Part shown: piece after piece, positions 18,094-27,923 of the stretch
Position numbering within the stretch: the stretch's first letter is position 1
How the letters are laid out: the number at the start of each line of letters is the position of its first letter
Origin: Hygrocybe punicea
Lineage: Eukaryota > Basidiomycota > Agaricomycetes > Agaricales > Hygrophoraceae
Direction: 5' to 3'
Assembly: GCA_963556145.1 (NCBI GenBank)
Contig: OY744470.1
Coordinates: 4,650,001 to 4,714,000 of the forward strand
DNA: 64,000 nucleotides
Made by a program: the position numbers and the translations under genes
The notes under the pieces: model-generated
The model's database searches: none
What the model was told of the DNA's origin: nothing
The model's input: the letters and a program-made list of their open reading frames with translations, nothing else

Positions 18094-18425
18094 TTGGTGT
18101 TGGTGTTTGTTGGGTTTGTTGGGCTCGTTGAGGTTGTTGTCGAGATTGTTGAAAGTCGCGTTGAAAAGTTTTCTTGTTTGTATTTGTTGCCCCGTCACGT
18201 GACCGTTGTTCCTTTATCCAGCCGTTTCGCCCCACCCTCTTTTAGTAGCTCCGGACCACTGCTTCCCGACGCTTCGATACCCGCCGGCTTCGACTCCGCT
18301 CACGTTGTACTCTCGTTTCCGCCCATTTTCGACATCGCCTCCGCTCATTTATTCCCACGACCCCGGTATCTTCGTTATTTTGTATGGATCGACCAGGGAT
18401 GGTCTCTATCTGAGTCCTGACCGGA

Positions 18426-19038
18426 TGTAGAGGCCCCGGGCCCTCTGGACCCGAATCCTCTTCATATCCCACTTCGTCCTCGTCCATTCCCATTCACGTA
18501 TCATCGATTCCGCCCGTTTCCGGTCTTTTCCGTCGATTCCGCTCCGGATTCCGCCTCCGGAATCGTTCATACTCAAGATGCGATGTCTCTAACGACCCGG
18601 AATCAGTACGTATATAGTTACATATGATATATCTTCGTTTCCCGTTACTTAGTACATAGCACCATTCCCCCTATACTCCGCTCCACCTCTCTACCATCAG
18701 TTACAGCCTTTGCTTGTAGTACATAGTTACTACAGCACAGGATCTCTCCCAGTAGTATAAAAGATGTACCCTTATACTACAACATATATATTATCATATC
18801 CCACCATATCATATTACATCCTATCATATTGCATCCCTTCAGTTCTATTTCTTAGTCCTCGCTTCGTATCATCTCATTAGTCTTCGTACTCCACTCCCTT
18901 CACTTCCCCTCTGACCCAGAACCCTGGATTCGGGTTGGATTGACTAGACTATAGACACTAAACTCCTCTGATCACTTCTTAGCTGATCACCACTTTCGTA
19001 GATTCCCATTCGGGTCTACAACCTCACTCGCCGTCACA
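18426..19038 (+). repeat. 3' long terminal repeat
   Basis: 613 bp, nearly identical to the 5' LTR. The sequence just upstream (CTGAGTCCTGACCGGA) is not a convincing polypurine tract. Confidence 0.9.
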
Positions 19039-20002
19039 ACGAGCTCTTTTTTTCCCCTCCTCACTTTCATCATAGCAACCTCTCACCATAGCAACATAAA
19101 AATAGAAGAAAAAACCTGCATAGCATGTCTCAACTTCCTCTCCCACTGTCATGTCTTCTTTACTTCATCATTATGCAATACTCTCAGCCAAAAAAGAGAG
19201 CAACACAATACATCAACTGTCAAATACAACTGTCTTTAAACAGTATGATAACAATTGACTTACATTTGCTAAACTCTACTTCTCTATAACTTTGCTGCAC
19301 AACAGATGATAACATGAAGACAGCTGTACTTGAGTGGACCAATGTTGCATATGGCATGAACAAAGTCTTGTTTCTATTATTGAAATTTTATTTGTATGAT
19401 TATTACAAACATTAATAAGTGATTTTGCTTGAAATATATAATTAGTATATAATATATACAGCGATATCATATTGAATTATATTTTTTAAGTAAAAATATC
19501 ATTATATCATCTGAGTTACACTAATTTCTGCTTATATGGCTGATATTTCTATATATAGTAACAGTGGTCACATGTGACTATGACTCCTGTGATCACCTTG
19601 AAATTTAGGATATATGGTGTAAAATTGCCTTATATGGTTAGACTGGTCACATGTGACTGTCACACCTTGCCCGAAATGTTTATATTAGTCAGCAGTTCAA
19701 TTTTCAGCTAATTCCGATGAGAACTGAAGGGTGTATGAATATTTTGAATATAATTGGGAGGTAATTTGTCTTGTGTAAGACATCCCATATTTGGATGCTT
19801 ATGTAAGCCACTCCAAACATGGCCCAGATTTTATGTTACATTCCAACATAAGAAGTAGAATCATATCTCTTGCCCAAAAAAAATTTCTATATAGGCGATG
19901 CAAAAACATTAATGAATTAATTAATTAATTAATTAATTACGAACCTTCACTGAACCAGGTCTGATAAAGAACGAGTCTTTTAATAAATTAAAAGAACTCG
20001 TA

Positions 20003-20276
20003 ATATTTGTGTATTCTTTAATCGCTTTACATAGTAAATTCTCTTCTCCATCGAAGAAGACAAAAGTCAAACCAGCATCAATTACATGATGAGGATGACG
20101 ACAGCGACGAAACATTCATGTGAGTTGGAAATTGAATAATTGGTCATATGTTAGACATGTCGTAGGCCTATCGCAAAACTCGAATTCGGTTCTAAGAAAT
20201 CAAATGCAGATAATGGTCTTCGGTATGATACTTCACATATATGATTCTTGTCCTTCATATATTAATAAATGATCAG
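20003..20276 (+). other. Stretch between copy C and the first supported exon
   Basis: It contains a possible exon ending GATGAGGATGACGACAGCGA at a GTGAGT donor (about 20112) that would encode DEDDDSDETF, like the acidic segment at 13976. No acceptor could be fixed. Confidence 0.3.
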
Positions 20277-21523
20277 CAACTCTGATACATCCATCAAAAC
20301 CATGAAGGCGATTTCCTCCAAAGTCACAAAGACTACCTGTCTTCATGATATCAGTGACGACAATGTTTCCAGTAGCGATGATGGAGCTGTGACATATGCA
20401 CAAAACCAAATCACCAGGTACATTACATCTGTCTATTATTTTTTTAATTGATGTCCTTGCTTTAGCATACGCTCTCCAAACACGGATGAGTCCGACATTG
20501 GTACAAGAGACCCTCAGTTGGTCGATACATATAAGGACTGTGTCAACATTAAGTAACTATTCGGTTTTATCTTCTTAAGCAATGCTTAATATTGAATAGG
20601 GCAGTGGCCATGGTATCTTGGTCTAGTGCCATAGGGAATGGAAATCCTCAATATAGCGATGTCATCAGCAACATTCGCAAGATCACCCAAAAGTAAGCTG
20701 TCAGCTAGGACTTTATGGTTAAAGACAATTCACATCGCATAACAGTTTGCTGTTTTCCACAGTGACCTTTGTTCGATCTGGCAAGTACTCGAATCTTTCT
20801 CGTGACGATCCCGCCAATATCTCTACTGGAGCATTTGGGCGTAGTTTCTTCCACTCCGTTGCTGGTGCCATCCCAACGATCTTCACTTCTGTCATTCTAG
20901 TCGATTCATGCTTCCTTGATGAGCCAAAAGTTGGTGGGAACACGAAACCGATCAAAGTCATCCAAGGGGCTTTACTCTCAGGAGAATGGGAGCGGTATGT
21001 TGGCGCCATTGGAATGGTCACTGGTGAGGCGGAATTTCGTGCACAACTATATAAGGACTTTCTGTCCTTCTCGACGACAGCGGCAAGTGGGATGGATGCA
21101 TCTCCTAGCAGTGAGTATACATTCAATGCTCTGTTATCAATCCTTACTCATATTCAATAGAAGCTTCCTCTTCGAAATTCGTGCAGTCTAGTCCTTTTAC
21201 TCGACGTCCCGCTCCATCTTACCAAAAGACTGCGCTGTCATTCCATGACATTGGTTAGTTTTATTCTCTCTCACACAATGTCCTTGGTTTCGTTTTTGAT
21301 GCCTGTATTCATAGTCCCAATCTATGATGCCTGGAAAGTTAAAACGGACTTTACCGACACCCTCAAAATACTTCAGAAACTCCCCCACTTTCCAGGCGAT
21401 GTTCCTGCAGAATCGTGCGTTGTGGTCGGCCACACGATCAATACCTTCAAACGCTCTGATGATTTGTTGAAGAGTATTTCCCTAAATGTGCAGTGGGTGA
21501 TGGTATTGGGCATCTCTCATTAA
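20277..21523 (+). CDS. Hypothetical mushroom-type protein, 3' six exons (5' end disrupted)
   Basis: Exons 20277-20417, 20466-20552, 20600-20692, 20746-21110, 21161-21253 and 21315-21523 join with consistent phases (2,2,2,1,1). They read through SSDDGAVTYAQ, SPNTDESDIGTRDPQLVDTY, LFSTVTFVRSGKYSNLSRDD, WERYVGAIGMVTGEAEFRAQ and end CVVVGHTINTFKRSDDLL ... NVQWVMVLGISH. I recall similar predicted proteins across mushroom genomes without a known function. The acidic Ser-rich start followed by a compact fold suggests a nuclear or regulatory protein (weak inference). Upstream exons may lie at 13976 and before H1. The product is probably lost because H1 and copy C sit in the 5' half. Confidence 0.7.
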
Positions 21524-21706
21524 CTTGTCGTCTTTCTCGTCATGAAACTAGTGTGCCATGCAGCGTGGCCTATTGCCAATTCTCTTTATGTTGCCTTGAA
21601 TTTGTAATGTACCTACCATTGAAATCAAAGCGTTTCGTGCCTCTCAGACATGAGATCCGATTTGTGACATTTAAAGTTGACTAATGTACAAGTGAAGTTC
21701 AAAAAT

Positions 21707-21898
21707 ATGAGTATACATTTGTAATGTCTACAAGCCATTTATAAAATACCGCAACTACCCATCTTCCTGCACAATATCCCTGCAGGATCCTGTGTCGTTG
21801 TTGGACACACCATCAATACATTCAAGCGTGTAGATGACATGATGAAGAGCATTTCACTCAATGTGCAATGGGTCATGGTCTTGGGAGTGCCGAAATGA
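21707..21898. pseudogene. Relic of a second convergent gene pair
   Basis: The plus strand from about 21747 to the TGA at 21896-21898 repeats the end of the upstream gene: GSCVVVGHTINTFKRVDDMM and SLNVQWVMVLGVPK. Just left of it, 21707-21745 read on the minus strand resembles the C-terminal end of the ATP-grasp-like gene (YKWL, then a YSY-type end). The two pieces sit back to back, as expected if a duplicated pair lost its middle. Confidence 0.6.
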
Positions 21899-21985
21899 TT
21901 GCTCCACTTAGCATCATTTATATTTGTATCTTATGTCTGTTTTGTGAAATAAACGCGAACCAATCCATTGACTGTACAGATAATA

Positions 21986-23805
21986 TTACAAATATGAGTA
22001 TGGACCTTTGATGTCAATCAACCATTTATAGAAAACCCCTGCAAAAGTGTCTGCTAATGAGCCAATGGGTGCTCGAACGGATTTCGGACCTGACTTCATG
22101 TTCGACCAGAGGCTGCATGTGTGATAACGTTCCACCTCGTTCACGAAATAGGACACAGTATCCGTTTTGGAATCCACAATGAGCGATATGTCCATACGGC
22201 AAAAAACACTCATCGATGGTTTTCCACCAACCATATTGGACTCTATCGCATAAAGCCCTTCGTAGGTCTTTTAGACAAAGTCGAAGAACTCGTTTCTGCC
22301 TTGCTCTCGAATAGAAATGACGCCCCTGTCCGGATTGCATGCCACCATCTTCAATAGAGTCCCCTGCGTTTGAAATATTCTGACAAAGTTAAGACAATCA
22401 TGCATATGATATGACAAGTGAAAATGAAGGGCACTCACCTTAACTCATCCAAGGTATAGAAACTTGAGACGATATCCCACTTCCAGGACTTGCTTTCCTT
22501 GTTGTACAGGGTGTGCACCGTATACACGACCTTTCCACCAACTAGAAACACACGCCATTCGCCCATCTTACTCAGTGGTTCGATGTACGTTTGCCCAAAC
22601 CAACGTGAACCTGGAACCTCACAGTTATTGCGCATGTATTCCCAATTTCGCTTGGCGTCGCCAGGTAATAGGACGTGATGACCGGTGTCGCTGTGTGTCC
22701 ATTTCAAGACAATATTCGGTGGGAATTGGTCGCCATCATTTAATAATTTTGCTTGAGGGCGTATCGTATGCATTACATTCAAAGCGACATGAAGCAAGTT
22801 TTGATTTTGTATCCATTTTGAATGGACCGTGTTCATCTGCTTCGGAGGCGGCCAGATGTGTGCCGTTCGACAGAGTTCGTCCATGCCAGTCATGAAAATC
22901 GACACATTTTCCAGTGTCAATCCGTATTGGTTACCGCTGTCAAGACATCAGTATAATGCAGCGAAAACGGAGCAGAATTAATTAAAGCGATGTCAATCTT
23001 ACATGTATGACATTCCCATATCCACACCACCAAATACACAATCTGCCGATGCGAACTTTTGCCACGTATCGCCTTTGTCTTGATGGCGAAGTATTGCATG
23101 AAGGAACTCGGGCCAAAATATGTATTTGACATTGAAGCGCCGGGCTCCATCCTCATGATGTAGTCGCATTCCGATATAAACCTGTTTGTTGTGAAATACA
23201 TTTCAGTATCAACAATCCACAAATTAAACAATAGACATTACCCATTCTTGAATACATGCTGAATAGCGACTCTTGTATGACTTGATGATATGGACGTAAC
23301 CAAGATGGGCAATGGTATCGAGTTTGATGTCGGATATGGTCGTGGTGATGAATGCAAGATCGTTAATGGCTGCGGCTTTGCTCGCGATACGAGTTGTTGG
23401 GTCAAGGATAAAAAGGATTTTGAAAACACGGCTGTCATTGTTGCTTAATGTGGTTATACGGCGTTCATTGTTGCTTACAGTGGTTGGCGGTTCCGTTTCA
23501 CAGTCAGATGATGTTTCCATCTCAGAGTCGGATGATAGCCTTTTGCGTGGAAGGAGATCGAGTTCCGCGGCCATCGCATTGCGGACACCCTGCGAATTTT
23601 CACGTATGTTGCGACCAAGACATACCGACTGCGGACAAATTCCAGACGAAACGCATTTGGGATGTTGGTGTGCGGATCCGACATGTCTTTGGCAGGAGTT
23701 GCCTTCCTTCTTCCACAAAAGACATTTCGTTTTTGGAGAGTCGCATTTTCGACCAGGGCAGATGTGCATGCAAAGTTCATAACCAAGTTCCTTCTTATAT
23801 GGCAT
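21986..23805 (-). CDS. ATP-grasp-like protein with Cys-rich N-terminus (one nonsense codon)
   Basis: Exons 23805-23242, 23181-23003, 22936-22439 and 22379-21986 join with consistent phases (0,2,2) into 545 codons. The N-terminus MPYKKELGYELCMHICPGRK has several Cys/His pairs (CxH, CPGRKC, KCLLW). The core has VLKWTHSDTGHHVLLPG, GEWRVFLVGGKVVYTVHT and VFCRMDISLIVDSKTDTVSY followed by FVNEVER. These resemble the nucleotide-binding lysine strand and the Asp...Asn-Glu metal site of ATP-grasp ligases; the substrate is unknown. A TAA at 22271-22273 in exon 4 lies between FFDFV and KTYEGL, before the NEVE motif, so the present allele would make a truncated product. Neighbour: convergent with the gene ending at 21523. 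Confidence 0.65.
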
Positions 23806-24057
23806 ATTTGTGGACCTAGGCAGGATTTCAGATGGGTGGTATGAGGAACAGACACAGATATCATTAATACATCAATACCTTAATGATTGATTACTTTCAG
23901 GGTGGTTGATAGCGGGTGGTGACGATTCCACAAACCTTCTAATTATAAGACGTCAGAATTATGTCACCTGACAAGAGTGGCAAGGCAATGATAAAACAAC
24001 GAACACGTGCCAAACACGTTGATCAGCAATGGAATCATTTAAATGTCTTGAAAGAGC
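23806..24057. other. Intergenic stretch
   Basis: No gene or repeat recognised. It contains the 5' flank of the minus-strand ATP-grasp-like gene. Confidence 0.4.
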
Positions 24058-24640
24058 AATATCCACCGAACAGATCGGACGTGTTCGGTGTGTTCGGTGG
24101 AGATGTTCGGTGGATGTCAACCAACCATTATGAGGAGATATACTACACCGAACACATCGAACATGTTCGGTGGATGTCAACCAACCATTATGAGGAGATA
24201 TACTACACCGAACACATCGAACATGTTCGGTGGAGATGTTCGGTGGATGTCAACCAACGGTTGTGACCGGATATACCACACCGAACACATCGAACATGTT
24301 CGGTGTGTTCGGTGGAGATGTTCGGTGGATGTCAACCAACGGTTGTGACTAGATATATCACACCAAACACATCGAACATGTTCGGTGTGTTCAGTGGACA
24401 TGTTCAGTCAACGTTGGTGAACCAATATTACTAGATATACCACACCGAACATGTTCGATGTGTTCGGTGTGGTATATCTAGTCACAACCGTTGGTTGACA
24501 TCCACCGAACATCTCCACCGAACACACCGAACATGTTCGATGTGTTCGGTGTAGTATATCTAGTCGTACATTGACATCCACCAAACATGTCCGGTGACCG
24601 AACACACCAAACAACATGTTTGTTGTAGTATATCTAGTCC
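24058..24640. repeat. TGTTCGGTG satellite that reverses orientation at its centre
   Basis: Units of about 60-110 bp built from GTTCGGTGGATGTCAACCAA and ACACCGAACACATCGAACAT run in one orientation to about 24440, then continue as their reverse complement (CCACCGAACATCTCCACCGA ...). The dense CCGAACA/TGTTCGG words are themselves near-palindromic. The array can fold into a hairpin of about 200 bp per arm, with smaller ones inside. Confidence 0.8.
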
Positions 24641-25022
24641 TTCTACATCCATCCAACAAGTCAGACTTGTTGTGCTTTTCCGTCAACGGACCAGTCCGTG
24701 AATATTCATTGAACGAATTAACTCGATTTATCGCCTTACCAACTGGAAAATATTCCATATGCTGCACATGTCGGTTTTCTGCGTGCAATTACTAGCTTTG
24801 GACAACTTCTAAGCTCGAGCCACATCAAAAACATAAATAAATAGATCTGTTGTTTATGCATGCAAAGAAGCCGAACATGAGGTCGAACATGTGGCGATTG
24901 ATCTGGTCACGTCGTCGTGACATCTGTATTCATAGTCTGGAGCGTTGAGTAATAAATCCGACCTTTTCTTTTGCTCTCAAATCGCCTCACATGTCGACCA
25001 AAAAACTTTTATTTCATCTACC
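24641..25022. other. Upstream region of the seven-exon gene
   Basis: No gene recognised. A possible exon-like or promoter segment cannot be separated by eye. Confidence 0.35.
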
Positions 25023-26944
25023 ATGTCCTTGCCAGTCGTCAAAACCTCGACTCCTGCTGTCAATCCCGCCACCTTCAAGTACTGGCCTGATGCGCCGCCC
25101 AAAAAGCTGCAGGAGCTACATCGCATCTTCCAAATCCAGTACATGGTCCCGCCCAAGATTCCGGCACCCAACAAGGAATCCGGCACCATTCCTGTATTTT
25201 CTCGTAATCTCTATGTACTGAAGACACACCCCCACGATGCCACCGCCCAAGGTGAGTTATGGCGCGAAATCCCCGAACGATACGAGGAACCTCTCCGTCG
25301 CTTGATTTATCAAATGGATATGTACATCTACGCGACAGCAGCCATCGCATACAACAAGGCACCCAACTACTCGCCGGACTACGTCAAAAACGATAAGGAA
25401 GGGACTGATTTACTTCGGGATTACCTCAAGTATACCGACACCGTCATGGACGAAATTTGGGCAGAGGTTTTGGTCGCAAAACGGGCCAACGAGGTTACCC
25501 GTGACTGGCGAAGCACGATCTTCGACGATTGGCTCCTCAAAGAGTTTTATGTTGGCAAGCATTCTCCATCGGCATTAATTCAACATGGCACTGTTAGCAC
25601 CGAGACCATGCCAGAGGACCTCGGTGAGTATATATACGCATTGGCAGACAAATGGATTATGACGTCTGGCATCATAGATTGGGCGAAATACGACGAATCT
25701 GTGCCAGCATGGCACAGCGGAACCTCTGCAAATTGGTTGTTCGGTGGGCTTCCGGACGCCACAAAGCTCGAAATAATCGGTCAGGTTATTGCTTGGTGTA
25801 AAGGACATAGTGTCCTCGTCAATGCCGATGTGGCGGACGATGATGAAGGTATGATCTAGAATTACATATGTGATTGTGCTAATGATATAATACATTTGCA
25901 GAGGAACTGGTTCCCGAGGGCAAGGGCAAGGGCAAAGCCAAGTCAAAATCGGTCAAAAAACAGAAGACATCTTCTGCTGGTTTGTACAAATTTTCTACCA
26001 TACCGGTGTATAGATGTACTGAATATTCAGGTGGCGCAGACAATTTGTCCGAGAAGGACAAAAAGAAGCCCAAGCCCAAACCCAAGTCCAGTAAGTACTT
26101 TCATTGTCTGTGATTGTCATACATGAAAACCCTTCTTCATGACAGAACGCACAATCAAGTCCAAAGCCGAGGACGATGATGACGGTGAGTTATTGAATTC
26201 CGAATATCAAAACGATAATCCAACACATTTATTCATGTATAGACGACGTAAAGATGGAGGAAGACTTAGCCCCGGTAAAGAAGAAGCGGTCCAAGGCTCA
26301 AATGCGTACGTTGCTCACGTTGCTATGATTAATGCACTGACATATCGCAGTCGCTGTCGAAATTGGGCTGTCGCGCGGATCCAAGAAATCGGAATCCGAA
26401 AAATTGACAGTGGAAGTTAAACCACCCATCTCCTCCGAGCCGGTTGATGTTCCACTGGAATCCCCGAAGTTTGACGCTGTAGGAACAGAGTGGGTCGGGT
26501 TGTTGGATGTCGATCACGATGCAATCATGCACAACGACGATGGACCTCCCGAACCAAAACAAGAGTCTCTCAGCAGTGATCACGAGGACGGCGAGATAAC
26601 AAAGAGGAGGAAGCTAGATGTCGCTTTGGAGCAAGCGGGCATTATTGCAGAGAAGCTCAAACTGGTGAAGCCACCGAAGAAGTCACCGACTCCGGGTATG
26701 TGTTTCAACATCACATGTCTGTATCTATTCCAATTCTGATCTTCTTAACGTCCTAGGATTCCGTCCCAATACACGTGCATCGTCACGCCACCAATCATCG
26801 ACCCCTGCGGAGCCCAGCGCTTCATCGATGGACGTGGATTGGAGCAACATTGTTCCACCCGAAATCCTACTCTCGATTCCTCCGAGCCAAACGAGGCCTT
26901 CATCTCCCAAGCCGTCGACATCCAAACTGGATCCCGGGCCTTAA
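25023..26944 (+). CDS. Intact seven-exon hypothetical protein, 532 residues
   Basis: Exons 25023-25848, 25902-25979, 26031-26090, 26146-26184, 26243-26305, 26351-26695 and 26757-26944. All six introns are phase 1 and about 50-60 bp. No stop interrupts the 533 codons. Residues 1-275 form a folded, aromatic-rich domain (KYWPDAPPKKLQELHRIFQI, WREIPERYEEPLRRLIYQMD, EYIYALADKWIMTSGIIDWA). Exons 2-5 encode short charged pieces (KGKGKAKSKSVKKQK, KDKKKPKPKPKS, KAEDDDDD, PVKKKRSKAQM) that look like nuclear localisation and linker segments. The C-terminus is Pro/Ser/Asp-rich. I do not recognise a domain. The first ATG in a suitable context was chosen; an in-frame TTG farther upstream was ignored. Confidence 0.8.
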
Positions 26945-27923
26945 TTTCGGAGGAGTAAGTCCTTCTTTTTGTGGAGTATTCATTATATTTGACTAAAAAG
27001 ACTTTATCCCAGTCGTTGATTTCTGGAAACGTGTGCCCTCAAATGTCCTCCTCATACATCGCTACAGTGTCTATATATGTACTTCTTTTTGCTCTGTTAA
27101 AAATGACTTGTGTTACTGTATGACCATAAGAATTGAGCATGATAGTAAGCATAGATACAACGTAAGGCATCAATCTTGTTGACTGAAAATCTGTTTGTCT
27201 AAAATATATCCTGGTGAATGCATTACTTTCAGTTCAGTTCATAGTACAACTACCGACTCACTCAACCTGAGAAGGACAACCTGAGATGACTTAGGTTCGG
27301 GCTAACGAAAATTAAAATTGAATATATGTAAGAAACCAGAATCGCGAACTTTATGGACCTATTAAATGAGGATACAATGATACAAGAGTAACAAAACCCC
27401 CTCTTGTAGTGGAAGATATAGCTGTCACTCCAAGGGGAGCTATGACTATTTGGTACCGGAATAATACAGTATACTTGTGTGGGAATGATACGTACAGCTC
27501 CATAAAAATGACAATGTATTTCTGACAAGGATGAAGAGCAATGATAATTTCCACGAATTACCAAGTAATTGTCAAATATGCACAGTTGTCAAACAGCCTG
27601 GTTGTTCAACTTCAATACCTGTTTTGTCTCAGTTGGTTGGATCAATGTCTTGTCAGCCAGACCCCTAATAAGATCGTAAGGCAGCTATTCATGATACAGA
27701 TGCATTTTTGGCCTGTATCAAGGCATGTCACAGGAACATAGAATGGAATAAAAAAAGTAAACACAGATTTCTAAAGATTCAGGCACGCCTTATGGTGTTT
27801 TGGGAAAAGCTTACAAATAATATAATGTCATATGATCAATCCCATTGTGTTAATTGTTATTCATGATCTGAACCACTTGACTAGTTAAATGGGCGGTGTT
27901 TCCTCTTACTGTCACAAATCCTC
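26945..27923. other. Stretch between the seven-exon gene and H2
   Basis: Mostly AT-rich. From about 27564 to 27867 one plus frame reads NCQICTVVKQPGC ... ACHRNIEWNKKSKHRFLKIQ ... DQSHCVNC with a double stop (TAATAA) near 27669. This Cys/His-containing block looks like decayed coding sequence, possibly an N-terminal part of H2 or another element. The left end of H2 was not found. Confidence 0.35.

Larger units (their letters stand above)
14080..19038 (+). mobile_element. Gag-only LTR retrotransposon with an antisense gene
   Basis: Two 613 bp LTRs (14080-14692 and 18426-19038) differ at a single base that I noticed. They start TGTAGAGG and end CGTCACA. ACGA flanks both sides (14076-14079 and 19039-19042), so the target duplication is 4 bp, or 5 bp (AACGA) if the boundary shifts by one. 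The 3.7 kb interior holds a gag-like frame on the plus strand and a three-exon gene on the minus strand. I find no protease, reverse transcriptase, RNase H or integrase. Near-identical LTRs mean a recent insertion, so pol must be supplied by another element. Confidence 0.9.
14041..20002 (-). mobile_element. Non-autonomous Helitron-like element, copy C, split by an LTR element
   Basis: Read on the minus strand it starts TACGAGTTC at 20002 and ends CTAAACAAGT at 14041. The LTR element 14080-19038 lies inside, 39 bp from that end. Without it the copy is about 1.0 kb, shorter than copy A because one block of the GTCACATGTGAC repeats is missing. Host-gene exons lie on both sides. Confidence 0.85.
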
